NCBI GenBank assembly: GCA_002682825.1
Contig: NOKP01000005.1
Span: 682,001 to 746,000, forward strand
Source of the DNA: Neonectria sp. B-13
Taxonomy: Eukaryota > Ascomycota > Sordariomycetes > Hypocreales > Nectriaceae
Direction: 5' to 3'
DNA length: 64,000 nt
Shown: positions 23,531-36,024 of the stretch, one piece after another
Numbering within the stretch: the stretch's first letter is position 1
How the letters are laid out: each line of letters begins with the position of its first letter
Made by a program: the position numbers and the translations under genes
The notes under the pieces: model-generated
The model's input: only the letters and a program-made list of their open reading frames with translations
Told to the model about the DNA's origin: nothing
Databases searched by the model: none

Positions 23531-23698
23531 GCCACGCGTCGTCCATTTCCCGTAACAGAAAGGTCTCCAGCAGAAGCCGGTGCACTGTCGCAATCGAATA
23601 TTCTGCGCCTTTGCAAACACAGCTTTCATCCATCTTAGTCTTTCGAGTGCTCTAGTCTCTGTCTTACTGCAACCTAAGAGTCAGGTGTCTAATCCAAG

Positions 23699-26322
23699 AT
23701 GCCAGGAGAAGTGCTGAACCAGGCGAACCCGCCGCCTCTGCCGAGTCAGCTGCCGGACGAGACTTTGGAGCTCGCTGCAAAGGTGACTCAGATTTCACTG
23801 GACAAGGATGTGGCACAATCGTTGAAGGACTTTCAACAAGCGGCCTGTTACATTGCTGGGTGTAAGTGTCATTAGGGGACGAGAAATGCGAGTGATTTAC
23901 AGCGCTAAGAGTTTCAAAGCCATGATTTTCCTCAGAGACAATGTGATGATCAAAAGGGACTTGGTGCTAGAGGACGTCAAACCGCGGTTGTTAGGTATGC
24001 GGCACCCTAACCACTTCCTTTGTGCTTGACTGACCCTCTTAGGGCACTGGGGAACATGCCCTGGTCTCATTCTTGTATGGTCTCACCTCAACCTCTTAAT
24101 CCGGAAGCATGATCTAGACGTTATCTTCGTCATCGGGCCTGGCCATGGTGCTCCGGCTGCTCTGGCCTCACTCTGGATCGAGGGTTCTCTAGAGAAATTC
24201 TTCCCCAAGCGCTACGCGGTCAACGAAGATGGACTACGGAATCTGATCACTGGGTTCTCGGTGCCAGGAGGCTTTCCCAGGTAAGTCCCCACCTCTCAGA
24301 CATTGATTCGAGGCTCACACAACTCAAGCCACATCAACTCGGAGACACCTGGCGCCATCCACGAGGGTGGTGAGCTAGGCTATGCTCTAGCGGTATCATT
24401 TGGTGCTGTGATGGACAACCCTGATCTCATAGTCACTTGTGTAGTGGGTGACGGAGAGGCCGAGAGTGGTCCAACCGCAGCGTAAGTGACGCCTAAATGC
24501 TTGAGAACTGACTTTATTGCTAACTCTACCAAGAGCCTGGCACTCCATCAAGTACCTGGATCCCGCCGAGTCCGGAGCTGTCATCCCCATCCTCCACGTC
24601 AACGGATTTAAGATCAGCGAGCGCACTATTTTCGGCTGCATGGACGACAAGGAGCTTGTTAGCCTCTTCACAGGATACGGCTACCAAGTCTGTATCGTGG
24701 AGACTCTCAGCCAGATCGACGTTGAATTGTCGAGTGCTCTGGAGTGGGCTGTGAGCGAGATCAAGACCATCCAGGACGCCGCTCGACAAGGCAAGCCCAT
24801 TGTAAAGCCACGATGGCCAATGATCGTTCTCCGGACGCCCAAGGGTTGGACCGGCCCGAAGAAAGTGGATGGCGAGTTCATTGAAGGCTCCTTTCACTCT
24901 CACCAGATTCCCGTGCCGAATGCGAACAAAGAAGAAAAACATCTTCGGATTCTTCAATCCTGGCTCCAAACTTACGACGCTGGCAGGCTGCTAAAAGACG
25001 GCAAACCATCCAAGAGTATTCAGGATATTATACCCCAAAAGGACGCCAAGAGACTTGGTCAGTTGAAGCGAACTTATGACTCCTACTTAGCTCTGAGTAT
25101 GCCCGACTGGGAGCCCTTTGCTGTCCAGAAGTTCCAGGAAAGCAGTTGCATGGCAGAGACAGGCAAGTTTCTGGACAAGGTCATGGTAGAAAACCCCAAG
25201 TCCTTTCGAGTCTTTTCGCCTGATGAGCTTGAGAGTAACAAGTTGAGTGCCGTCTTCGAACATACGGGTCGGAACTTCCAATGGGACGAGTACTCCCGCG
25301 GAAATGGAGGCCGCGTCATTGAGATCTTGTCAGAGCACTGCTGCCAGGGTTTTATGCAGGGCTACACGCTCACGGGCCGAACTGCTTTGTTCCCGAGTTA
25401 CGAGTCATTCCTAGGAATTATCCACACGATGATGGTGCAATACTCCAAGTTCAACAAAATCGCGGGCGAGGTCGAGTGGAGAGGCGACCTCAGCTCCATC
25501 AACTACATCGAGACCAGCACCTGGGCGCGCCAGGAGCACAATGGCTTCTCGCACCAAAACCCGTCTTTCATCGGAGCTGTGCTGAACTTGAAGGCCAAGG
25601 CGGCCAGGGTGTATCTACCACCGGATGCCAACTGCTTCCTCAGCACAGTGCATCATTGTCTGAAATCGAAGAACTACGTCAATCTCATGATCGGCTCGAA
25701 GCAGCCAACAGCCGTCTATCTGTCCGCAGAAGATGCCGCAGAGCATTGTAGGAAAGGCGCCTCGGTCTGGAAATTCGCATCTGTGGACGACGGGAAGACT
25801 CCCGACGTCGTGATCGTCGGCATCGGCGTCGAAGTAACATTTGAAGTCGTCAAAGCAGCTGAGCTACTCAGGTCTCTTGTACCAGACCTGCGAGTCCGCG
25901 TGGTCAACGTCACGGACCTGATGGTCCTTGCGACTGAATCGCGCCACCCGCATGCGCTCAGCCAGTCCGAGTTCATCGATATGTTCACTGAAGACAAACC
26001 GCTATGCTTCAACTATCACGGGTATACATCTGAGCTGCAAGGGCTGCTCTTTGGACGCCCGGGCGTCAGCCGAATGAGTGTCGAGGGCTACAAAGAGGAG
26101 GGCAGCACGACCACACCGTTCGATATGATGCTGGTCAATTCTGTGAGTAGATTTGATGTGGCGAAGAGAGCAGTCAAGGCTGCTGCTGGACAGAACCAAA
26201 AGGTCAAGCTCGATGATGCCCTCAAGGAGATTGACAAGAGGGTTCAAGAGGTTAGGACCTACATCACGACTCACGGCAAGGGTATTTTCTCCGTCACTCC
26301 CCGCACAACAAGAGCATTGTAA
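23699..26322 (+). CDS. Xylulose-5-phosphate/fructose-6-phosphate phosphoketolase
   Basis: This thiamine-diphosphate enzyme cleaves xylulose 5-phosphate (and often fructose 6-phosphate) with phosphate, giving acetyl phosphate plus glyceraldehyde 3-phosphate or erythrose 4-phosphate. Exons are 23699-23861, 23920-23994, 24043-24280, 24329-24481 and 24534-26322, giving 805 residues, the usual size. Diagnostic blocks are [49 protein letters not shown], the ThDP-binding [12 protein letters not shown], and [15 protein letters not shown]. The joins YIAG|S-MIFLRDN and P-TAA|AWHS preserve both family sequence and frame. No acetate kinase gene, the usual partner for acetyl phosphate, is present in the window. 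The gene is divergent from catalase and may share the CRE-rich promoter. Confidence 0.95.
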
Positions 26323-27138
26323 AACTAACTTTCAAATCAGATCCTGAAAATATCTATGATATGCCCGAGTTTTAGGACAGATCAAGTCGTGGTGGTTCGC
26401 ACAACAGAAAGGTTTATGTTGTCTTCAGACCCCAAACTTGACGACGTTGTATTACAACCTCAGCGATTTGGGTTGATACAGAAACGAATTTTGGTCGAGG
26501 AGGAAATTACGCTGCATTGGAATCGAATAGTGTTTTACTGAACAATCCCAAATGGGATTGTGGTGGGCAGTCATGCGACGCGGCATTTGCAAGTCCTAAA
26601 ATTAATACAGACTTCAGTTTCCAAACCTCATCTTGTTGGCCGTATATAGTCAGCATATTGTTCCATATCCCTACTGCTAGCACGTCCAACTACACAGGAT
26701 ACAACCAGCTATGAGGACTTGAGGCTTCCCCTGCCTCTTCAGGCTACTTTCTCGAAAAGCCGCTTGATCTTGCTGTGGCAAGCGGCGAAAAGGAGTCTAG
26801 CGCCGAAGCATTGACGAACGAGCTGAACGAAGCCCCTGGCCTTGTCGACGCTATAGTTACTCGCCAAGCAAATAGTGTTGCTAGCCCAGCGCTATAATCC
26901 TGTCACTGTGTTTCACTCCAATCACGGATCTTACTTAGTCCAGCCATGAATTTCTTTATTGACGCCTCCGGAGCATAGTTCCCATGCCAAGCCATTCTAC
27001 GAGTCGAGGCTTCTCTAGTCTGTGATGTGGCTTGCTGTAGCGAGATCTTCGGTTGCTGTCCAGCGTTACATTAACGGCCCTGATCCTCGCTCTTGTCCAT
27101 CCTTACTTGTGAGCTGCATCTTTCCGTCAAGTCTCACC
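26323..27138. other. Intergenic with a possible coding relic
   Basis: Most of this is unremarkable. From about 26742 to 26897 the plus strand is open and protein-like (FLEKPLDLAVASGEKE, NELNEAPGLVDAIV) up to a TAA. It has no start codon nearby and no family I recognise, so it may be a gene remnant. Confidence 0.4.
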
Positions 27139-28376
27139 ATGGCCATTGTCAAGTTTGTTGTCGCTTTTGCGGCTTTTAACTTCCTTGGTGCTAATGCTGG
27201 CCCATGCAAGCCATCTTTGGACAGTACCTTAATCCTTACCACAACCTCTGGCGCTTCTGCATCGACAACTTCGAGCCTGTTCGAGACAACAAGCGACTCC
27301 ATCGAGTCGACTATCACCAGCTCAACCACCACCGACAGCTCACAGGATGTGGTTTCCCAAGAGAGCAGTTCAACACAAACCGCTTCGGTCATAGACGCCT
27401 CGTCAACAAGTGACATAACTATTTCGAGTGATGGCACGACGAGCTCAACTGCGTCCACCTCGGGAGACAGCTTGACAGATACCTCAGCATCAACGACCAT
27501 TAGTGACTCCAGTTCAACAACCTCAACATCTAGCCCGTTGTCAACCTGTACCGTCAATGCGTTGGACAGGTTCCGCAACTCCGGCTTCGAAGAAAACGGG
27601 GGATGGGATAACACCGCATACGGGAGCGCTACCTCGGAAATAAAACCCCTAGATGAAGCCCACTGTGGTGAGCGCGCAGCGTAAGCAACACCCTCAGGCG
27701 CTACTTTTTCGTTGCTAAATGTGTGCCCTCTAGCGTTGTACGCCTTCCGGACAGTGGTGCCTCTGTCGGGTTCAAGCAATCGCTCTTGGATTTGGAGGTA
27801 AACACTGAATACTTCTTTTCCTACTACTGGAAAATCAGCACATCCCAAATCATTCAGCCTGACGACTGTTGGATTCAGCATTGGCTCAGCGGCCAAACAC
27901 TTCGAAGAAATACACTCGCAGCTACCGGCCTAGGATTCCACCAGCACCGAGCAACTTTCATCCGGACTGCGATTGCTCCAAACCCACCCCTTGAAATAAG
28001 ACTCGGATGCCGAGGAGCATATGATGCTGAGCTTATCATTGATGATGTTACTGTTACTCCCCAAGCTCCTCGTTGTGTTCTCGCTCAACCTCCTCCTCAA
28101 GGCAAACAGTGCGGTAACACAAAGTTTACAAATGCGTGGGCAGACTCGGACGTTATTGAAGAAATCACCTCGTATCGCTCAACTTTGAGTTTCTGCGCAG
28201 ATGAGTGTGCAAGGTTGCCGGACTGCATTGCTATCTTTTCCAACAGGAATGAAGCTATTTTGGGCGGCTGTGGATTCTTGCGCGGCCTGAAGCCTTCTGC
28301 GGAGTGGGTCGCAGATCCAACCCCCAACGGCAGATTTATCTTTGAGAAGGATTGTTACAATTGTATAGAAGGCTAG
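27139..28376 (+). CDS. Secreted Ser/Thr-rich protein with carbohydrate-binding-like and PAN-like domains
   Basis: This 394-residue secreted protein has exons 27139-27680 and 27734-28376. A signal peptide (MAIVKFVVAFAAFNFLGANA) is followed by about 110 residues dominated by Ser and Thr, as in heavily O-glycosylated wall-associated linkers. Next comes a beta-rich domain (LDRFRNSGFEENGGWDN to LIIDDVTVTP) like the jelly-roll carbohydrate-binding modules of fungal surface proteins. The C-terminus has Cys spacing like an Apple/PAN domain (SFCADECARLPDCIAIFS, GCGFLRG, KDCYNCIEG). The 53-bp intron follows GERAA|V. It is probably a cell-surface or matrix protein. No catalytic motif is seen, and the ligand is unknown. 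Confidence 0.8.
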
Positions 28377-29109
28377 GTAGTAAAAGAAAGCCGTATCTGA
28401 GCGTTCAAATTCACCCAAAAGCCTTCATCAGTCACCCTTAGGACATTGAATACAACAAATGAGAGCGTGGGAAACATAGAGAAGGACGTGTTGTGAGGCG
28501 AGCGGTGTGAGAATGTCTAAGTCGTCGTTCGCGTCACATCCATATTTGTAGAATAGGACACATAGATTGGTTGCTCCCATTGTTTTACCAGTCCCCAATG
28601 TCAGCCTCGTCCTTCATTTTTCGTGCCAGGTCGCCCATAGTTGTAGAGGGTAATTGAAGATGTTCCCGCCATGGTTCAAATTCAGTAGCCGGTCTACTAC
28701 CCTAGAGATAGCGAGGTTGCCCTCCCAGACGGCGAAACACTGGTAGGTGTCTGAGCATTTGATACTTAGACTAAATGTACAAGAGCTTCCGTCATACTAA
28801 AAACGACCATATATAACCTTCTCTTGACGCATCTAGTTTGGCAGGAGAAGTGTCAAACGTCAAATATGACCGGCGGTTGGGAGCAACGAGTGAAGCCTCC
28901 GGTTGTCTATTGACTAGTCCGAAAATACGAAAATACGACTGTGTCTGGGGAAAACCTTGAGGGGAAACGAATCGTTAAGAGGTCAATTAATATAGTATAA
29001 TCTAAAAACAGCGCCTTCCAAGCGAACACCCCAAGGTTTCTTGGGCACAACGTTGAACTGGATTTCAGTGTCATAAATCTCCAATGCACACAGCCATAGT
29101 TCGGTTACT
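28377..29109. other. Intergenic between convergent genes
   Basis: 3' flanks of two convergent genes. I see no RNA gene, repeat or coding signal. Confidence 0.6.
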
Positions 29110-30289
29110 TCATTTACGGAACAGACTCTTTGCGTTATCCTGCCTGACAGCCTGAGCCTTCGATGGATCATCGAACACCTTTTCGATATCCTGGTCAAAG
29201 GCGGCAGCGCCCTTTGCGGCAGCGGCTAATGGGGTGAAGGGCGTATCGGTTCCCCATAGAATCTTTGTATAATCAACCCATCGGAGCAACGGCGGGATAG
29301 CTGAGGTGACTGGCCATGGACCGGCGAGATCGAAGTAGAAACTTTTAGAGAGAGTCGCTTTCATGGACGACTCGGTCAAGTTGAGGTCTGGGTACAGAGT
29401 GCTGTACCCAACTATCCGATCCAAGGTAGGGATGAGGGCGCCGCCAGCATGGGGAATAATCCACCTGAGGCTTGAGAACCGGGTCGGCACCTCGGAGTAG
29501 AATAGATCTGCGAAAGTTCGCGCTGTGTCGAAGGGAAAGTCGAGCGTCGGAACGGCAAACTGTCGGGTTGATACCGGTCTGTTGAGAGCCTGCCATTGTT
29601 TCTGTGTGATGACGGGGGCGCTCGCGTCGGTGTGAAACATCAACCCGTTAAACTCGGTACACGGCGTAGTCGGGTGCTCAAAGATGGTGACGTTGAGCGC
29701 GTTGAGCGCCTTGTAGATGGGGTCAAGTTCTGGGTCGCCGAAGTACATTCCGTAGAAGTTGGACATCAATACGACACCATCGGGCTTCGGGTCCAGTGTG
29801 GTGAAGGCATATTTGATCTCTGCCAAAGACGCCTTCACGTCTGGAAGAGGAAGAGATGCAAAGAAGCCAAACTTGTCGGGGTATTGAGCCTTGAGTCGCG
29901 ACGCATACTTGTTGACCTGGCGGGCCAAATCAATGGCCTTTTTCGTCGCGGCCTTAGAAGGCACAGTGAGATAGACTCCAGGGCTCGAGATAGACAAATA
30001 GGCCTTGTCTATGTTCTGCTCCTTCATGAAGGCCAGGTGAGTCTCGGGAGTCCAAGCCTAAGTAGACACAGGTGTCAGTACGCCGGCTTGGTTGGAGTTG
30101 CCTCGGAGGACTCACTGGGATGGCTGGCATGCCATCAGGGCCCGGCGTATGCCCAGCATCCCTCAATGCTTGCGCATAGAAATCGGGAACGAAATGCGCA
30201 TGGACGTCGATCTTGACGGTCGAAACTGTGGCCGACACACCCAAGGCTGATGCCGCCAGGCAACAGCTTGCGAGAAAAGAAGACTTCAT
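29110..30289 (-). CDS. Amidohydrolase family 2 decarboxylase-like enzyme with signal peptide
   Basis: This encodes a TIM-barrel metal enzyme of the amidohydrolase-related superfamily (ACMSD/gamma-resorcylate decarboxylase type), which decarboxylates or hydrates aromatic acids. Exons are 30116-30289 and 29110-30057 (373 residues). The intron 30058-30115 joins DGMPAIP to AWTPETHLAF. The N-terminus looks like a signal peptide (MKSSFLASCCLAASALGVSA). It is followed immediately by the metal-binding HxH strand KIDVHAHF. Later metal and active-site blocks are IFEHPTTPC, WIIPHAGGALIP and ILWGTDTPFTP (Asp). Secretion is unusual for this family but is seen in fungi. The substrate is not determinable; salicylate- or orsellinate-like acids are candidates by family. 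Confidence 0.87.
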
Positions 30290-32761
30290 GCTGGGCCAGG
30301 GGGAGCAAAAGCAAGGTGACGTAAGGATGGTAAATGTCTCGTGAGGGGGAGGGGGTGTTGCACTTATGAGGCCGCCACAACAGCCCGGCACCATCGAGAG
30401 AGGTCATTTGTCATCGACTTCGGAGGCCGAGAAGCGAACTGGATGCTGTGCTGCCGAGGGCGACATGCGTACTATGGCCGTTTCGGGCTGCACCACGATA
30501 CAGGGACAGGAACAGGAAACCCCGGATGGTGAAATGATCCCATGCCCATGCCACCGGGTCCATCAAGCACCATCCCATTGCTTAAGCGACCGATTGCTTA
30601 AGCGACCGATTGCTTTCTGCAGTCATGGTGAAGTGTGACGAGCCGATGGTCACAGCGGACAAGAGACAGAGAGAGACCACGATTCTGGCTATCGACTAAC
30701 TCAGACATGAAAGCACTGACAATTTCGATCGAGAAACCCCCAGAAGTTGGTGATGTGATCACCATGTCTGCTGCCCCTTATGGTTTTGACTGATCACTTC
30801 GCAGGCTTCGGCTGCACTACCCAGCGAACGGGTCAACCGGCGAAGGATCCGATGGCCGTTGAGCTACTGCAGTCTGCAAGGCCCGTCCACCTAATGAATG
30901 GGAGGGTTACCGAGACCAGTCGACCGGGCTGTTAGCGGCCCCGGGAATAAACATGTCACCTTTAAAATGCCAGCGCTCCAGCCGCTCAAGAAAAGTCGAC
31001 AGCGTAGGGGTACCGTTGCCAGCGTTGAATTCCACCTAAATATGCATCATGGTTGTACGACATGTTCTCTCGTTCTATTTTCTTCACAATGCTCGGGAAT
31101 GTGGGCGAGCAAACAGCAAGGAAAGGGTGCGAGAGGAACACTGCATATCTGCTTCGTTGAATGGCACGTATGTGGGCAAATAGCAACGTAGCCGCAGTAC
31201 ACTAGACTAGCTGATGGGCGGGACATGGGTTCTTGTCTAGACATTTAGTGCTTACGTCCTTGCCTGCTTCTCGGGGTATCGATTCATCATGCCCCCGGCG
31301 GCGTCCAGTCTTCGCCGGCAAAACGCTCCCGGGCTCTCGGCTCAGCATGGTCATAGTACTTCTTCGCATGTCTGCCCTCGCATTCGTCAGCTCAGACGCA
31401 GCCCACCGCATTCGTTGACGCAAGAGTGCTGAGGCAACAACGATAACAGTCGACAAAGTGATAAGCTAACTCCAACTAAACTGCCCAGGGCTGATCACAC
31501 AAGCCCTAGCTATCCTTAATTGCTTTTTATCGTTCGACTGACAGCTCAATGCTGCCAGGCCAGGCCACACAGTACGCGCGAGAGGTGATGTTGTGAGAAT
31601 TTCAGATGTTCGTTCTCAGCCAGACATCTTAAACTACGGATCAAAAACGGGTTGAAGAATACTGCATATGCTCAGGTGTATCGAAAATCGTCTTTCCCGA
31701 TTGATTGAGGCCATAATCAGTCCTGCAGGGCAAAGAGTCAAGGAGGACCTTCAAGTTCTCGGGATTATCTAAGGCTGTTGATGCGGGGTTTTCTACCAAG
31801 TGGACAACCGATTCAATTTCAGTCATAAAATACCGCTGGTCTGGCACCTTTCTTATTCCAAAACAGCCCATGAGGCTAGACTTTCAAGGATCTTTTCGGT
31901 AGTTTTCTTCACTAATGAATGTACAAGACCTTCCTAACATATCCCAAGCTCTGTTGGGTACTGTTGACAGGAAGAGATGGTACAAGAAGCGCCTTAGCGC
32001 ATCCAACAGGATGAGTATCCCTGTTCGCCGACCTTCCTTTTTCTGTTAGCTGTCGGGCTTCAATTTGAGATTCAGTCCAGGGTGCTGGACGGCCTGACAA
32101 TGTGGCTGCTGTGGACGGTATACCCCCCGAGTCCCGCGTCTCCGACCTGCTTAGCCGACCCTCCTCAGGGGATATATCGAGTTTCAAGTCTACCTCGCCA
32201 CTCTAGAACAGGGACCCTAGAGACCGAATCCGGGAATCCGCAACTTCAAGGGGCGAAAGGCAATGCGATGGATCAATAACACATGTGATTTTCCCTCCCC
32301 GCGGAGACAACACTGCTAGCCGGAAGCAGTCTCTCTGCGACTGTAGCAGGGAAGCACGGCTGCGCGTTCTTTCAGCTTTCGTTGTTATTTCTGAACCCGG
32401 CCTTCGTCGCAACGCCTCGCACACTAGGAAGGTTACATGGCACAACACGGAATCGGCTCGTACCGACCATCGAAGGAGCACCCAATTGAAAGCGATGAAG
32501 AGTTTGCATCCAGGTACCGGCTATCACGCAGGTGCTGCATGGACTCGCCCGAAATCCATGTCGACTGCTTGAATCCTTTAGCCTTGTGGATATAAGATGG
32601 TTGCTCTGTCTCCATCCAGTAAAGGATCGCCTCGTCTTTCACCTGTCCCCACCTGTCTTCTCCGAGTTTATGTTACTTGAGCCCAAGCTCGGGCTTGAAC
32701 ACCAAGTCTGGTGCCTTCAGTTATTTGGGGTTTGCTTCCTGGCTTACAGACTCCCTTGACG
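30290..32761. other. 2.5-kb gene-poor interval
   Basis: No gene I can support lies here. A minus-strand ATG frame at 31641-31871 (76 codons, begins MGCFGIRKVPDQRYF) and minus frames at 31912-32187 and 32203-32481 have protein-like composition but no motif. They may be remnants of one decayed gene. A 16-bp tandem repeat is listed separately. Confidence 0.45.
30577..30615. repeat. 16-bp tandem repeat, about 2.4 copies
   Basis: The unit ATTGCTTAAGCGACCG occurs twice without mismatch (30577-30592 and 30593-30608), followed by ATTGCTT. It lies in the intergenic region upstream of the amidohydrolase. Confidence 0.9.
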
Positions 32762-34074
32762 ATGTATGTTTCAACCATATTCATCCCCCAGCAAAATTAT
32801 ACCTTGGTGGGAGTAGGGTTTACCTTCACGATTCTCGCCGTTCTCTTCGTGGTTCTGAGAATCGTCACTCGACTATGGCTAGTACGGGGTATGGGCGCTG
32901 ACGATGCGTTCATTGTCATCTCGACAGTAAGGATGCTGCAGGTTCTGGCTTCTCGAGGAAGACTGACATTGTCTTAGTTTGGCACATTGGGTTTCTTGAT
33001 TGCAGTTATGGAGCGTAAGTAGTAATACTAAATCATCTAGAGCTCTCATATCTAACAATACCTAGAGGTTCGCTACGGCCTGGGCGAACCCCCCGACCCC
33101 AAGCTTCTGTCTCCGTTCATCCAAGCGACAGTTGCAAGCGTCATCTCCTACACGGTCTGCCATCTCGCTGTCAAGCTCTCCATTTCAATCCAGTGCTTGC
33201 GCATCTTTGCCACTCCGGCTGCGAGGCGTCTCTTCATTGGCCTCATCGTCTTCCTCTCCATTTACGGGACGATCTGTCTTCTATTGAGCATCATTACTTG
33301 CTGGCCGGTTGCGAAGTACTGGGATGACTCGATTGACGGCAAATGTCTTGACAATCGAGCTATGCGATATGCGTTTGCAGGCATTAATATCGTGAATGAT
33401 ATTGTGCTGTTGATTGCGCCTATGCCATTCCTCAAGGGGTTGCAAATCGCGAGAAGGGTCAAAATCGTACTCATGGGAGTATTCGCCGCCGGCGGAGTGT
33501 AAGTACTCTGCCTCTCCCTTGTTGGAATGTTTCGACGCTTACATCTTGCCTAGTGCCTGTATTGTCGCCATCATTAGACTGTACTCACTATGGGCTTACA
33601 GTTCGGTTTCGATTGCTGAACGACCAGGTAAGCGAGCACTCCCGAGCTGCAAGACAGAACAAGACTAAACATATCAAAGTGAAGGGAATCGACATCGCCA
33701 TTTGGTCCGGCCTCGAGTGCAACATCGCCATCATCTGCGCCTGTATACCTTCACTCAAACCCCTCTCCTCTAGGGCCTTCCCTGGCCTCGTTGGCTCTTT
33801 TACCAAATCGTCGACAGAGCCTAGCCATGGTCGTTACACACACGGAAGCTCACACAACTACAACAATATTACACACAACACAAACAGCAACAACCACTCC
33901 GTCGTCGACACCGATAGTAGAAGAATAAAGGTGCAACAGTCCTTCGAAATGAGGACTACAACGGGTAGCGAGGACACCGATAGCGAAAAGAATCTCGTGA
34001 CGGGCAGCACCGCAGCCTATCATTCGCAAATTTATACCAGCACAAATGGAACGTTGCCAGCACCTAGGAGATAA
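32762..34074 (+). CDS. Rhodopsin-like (SAT4-family) seven-helix membrane protein
   Basis: This fungal integral membrane protein of the SAT4/rhodopsin-domain family resembles PTH11-type receptors without the CFEM domain. Exons are 32762-32926, 32978-33014, 33066-33498, 33554-33627 and 33680-34074, giving 367 residues. Hydrophobic segments fit seven helices (GVGFTFTILAVLFVVLRIV, FGTLGFLIAVME, VISYTVCHLAVKLSI, LIVFLSIYGTICLLLSIITC, INIVNDIVLLIAPMPFL, VLMGVFAAGGV-ACIVAIIRL, IWSGLECNIAIICACIPSL). The family loop block CWPVAKYWDDSIDGKC is present. The C-terminal tail is polar, Asn/Ser/Thr-rich and probably cytoplasmic. Biochemical function is generally unproven for this family. Roles in sensing have been suggested for relatives. 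Confidence 0.88.
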
Positions 34075-34785
34075 TACTCAAGCAAAACAATCCATCCTTG
34101 CCATATCCAAGATCTTGAGTTTGAAAGTGGCTTTTCAACCTCTAACCTCCACATCCCGATGCCAATCTGTATCAAGGTCGCCTGGCCTGTTTGGGTAAGT
34201 TTTGAACGCCTGAAATCCCTTTCTCTTTTACCTCAGCGTGGATATTGGAAAGCAGAATGAGAAAAATACGTTCCTAATACGCTGCGCTGCTCTAGCTATC
34301 TGAGACTTGCTTCTTGTCTACGAGAAGCAGAGGGTCAGTCGGGCACCCGATGTCTGAAACACAGGTCTTTGCTATTGCCTCGAAGACATCTCGTCTCACT
34401 TCGACAGCGATTGGGGTACGCAGCAACCTCAGTTTGGTGATTATACCACAGAGGATGTTGCCTAGTTGAGCTGTGGAGAGATCAACATTTCTCCTCTCTA
34501 CAAGCTCCCATGCTTCTCGCTGTTCTAGCAAGATACCTTTTGTCTTTTATTGGGTGTGCTTGGTGGAAGTTTGATCGCGTGGGTGGATTCAAAACAGTCC
34601 AAGTAGAGAGGAGACTCCGAGCCGCACAATAATGGAACCAAGTAATGGCAATAGTAATCTGTCAAACATATGCACTCTTCATATCAAACCTAGTGCTTGA
34701 ATTGGGAAAATGCCAGAAGGATACTTCGGCTTACCTTAATCCAAGGTACTGAGGTACACGGAGCTTTGACTTCCTGCACCACTCA
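34075..34785. other. Intergenic between convergent genes
   Basis: A minus-strand frame at 34292-34531 is protein-like (EQREAWELVERRNVDLSTAQ, AVEVRRDVFEAIAKTC) but starts without an ATG and matches nothing I know. It is possibly a remnant. Nothing else was noted. Confidence 0.45.
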
Positions 34786-35637
34786 CTATCCTGAAGACAC
34801 ATTCTCCTGTTGCTTGAGAGCCTGCCGTCCAATCCTGACTAAGTCGTCCGTGAACAGCGGTTCCTTCTCGAAGCCATGAATGACCTGATGGATTATCGCC
34901 GCTGATACTTCCGTGATACACACACTTTCAAGACCATGCGTCAACTTAAGTACAAAAGCAAAAGCACTCCGCCAGGCCTGAGTAATGCCGGGTGCTGTGA
35001 TAAACCCGGACTTGGCTGCGCATACTTCAATTTCACCTTGATGCTTGGCTGCATACGCCAGCAACTTGTTTTCCGTCTCGCCCTAGTGAGGTATTCAATG
35101 TTAGTTGCGCTCTTTCATGAAGAATGCGAATAATACAGACCCGCATCAGTGTGTACTGCGGCATAAAGTCCGGAGTCGTGGTCTGGTCGCGCGCCGCCGT
35201 GAAGCCACTCATGTAAACGAAACGAAACGGACGAGATGGGCTTGCTTCGTGCATTGCCTTAAGTCCAGCTAGTGGGGACTCCTGGCACACTCGCTGAACC
35301 TCAGAAAAGTCATATGCCTTTGACTTTGATGGAGTGATTGCGACAGTCCTACATTCATGTAAGCCAAGACAACCACGTCACGCTGCAGTGCAGCCCACAA
35401 AAAAAGCACATACCAGATGCACGCGTTCGCGTCTGCAAACTCCTTCTTGACGTCATCGGGGTAGAAATCGTAGTCTTTGACGATAACCGTCTTCAACTTT
35501 GAAGACCCAGCGCCGGAACCAACCGAGACGGGTTGGCGACTGAGGGCTATAACTGATGTAACTTCACGCATCAGTAAACTCTGCCGAATGACCTCACTGG
35601 CGACGAAGCCATTCGCGCCGGCAACTATGAGTTTCAT
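34786..35637 (-). CDS. NAD(P)-binding epimerase/atypical SDR protein
   Basis: This 242-residue Rossmann-fold protein of the extended/atypical short-chain dehydrogenase family resembles fungal nucleoside-diphosphate-sugar epimerase-like and Fmp52-like proteins. Exons are 35414-35637, 35141-35348 and 34786-35082. The N-terminal dinucleotide motif is MKLIVAGANGFVASEV (G-A-N-G-F-V-A). A later strand gives RPFRFVYMSGF, and the region QYTLMRGETENKLLAY places the YxxxK-like helix in an unusual form. The second intron (35083-35140) uses a GTCTGT donor, which is weak but frame-consistent. I cannot assign substrate or pathway. Confidence 0.78.
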
Positions 35638-36024
35638 GCTGGAAAAGTGTGTAGATGGAGGATGGCGATGAGATTTGAAGTTGAAGAAGCGGGGTGCCGG
35701 TAAGATTGCGTACGCAGCTGTTGAGGATAATAAGCTGTCAGCACTAAGATCCTAGACCCCGGCACAACACGTCATGCAGCCAACTTGCCGCTGGTTCTCC
35801 ATCCAATAGCGGATTGGGAGCAAGTTAGGTGCTGTATGTCAGACCTGTGGTGGCTGACGAAGCTTCTCCTCATGTCCTCCGATCCCCTCTTAAAGATCGA
35901 GGGTGCCCAGTATTGCAGCATTAAAGTGATGTTCCCTGTCAGTGGTCCCTTCTCTTGAATTTGAAGTCGAATTCACGCTGGAAGGAAAACCACTGGCTCT
36001 TCGTAATCTAAGGTTTGTGCGAGT

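Larger units (their letters stand above)
22811..23698. promoter_or_regulatory. Divergent catalase/phosphoketolase promoter region
   Basis: This 888-bp interval lies between two outward-facing start codons and should carry both promoters. It contains two perfect CRE octamers (TGACGTCA) and two seven-base partial matches, listed separately. Such sites are bound in fungi by Atf1/AtfA-type bZIP factors. These factors are established regulators of stress catalases. Confidence 0.65.

Noticed and set aside
23141..23629. 162-codon minus-strand frame in the catalase/phosphoketolase interval
   Set aside because: No motif, and it lies across a promoter dense in CRE sites. The frame probably arises by chance.
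27066..27896. 276-codon minus-strand frame
   Set aside because: Antisense to the Ser/Thr-rich secreted protein, whose repetitive TCN/ACN codons keep the opposite strand open.
32203..32481. Possible degenerate zinc-cluster gene on the minus strand
   Set aside because: A basic region is visible, but no frame gives the six-cysteine spacing.
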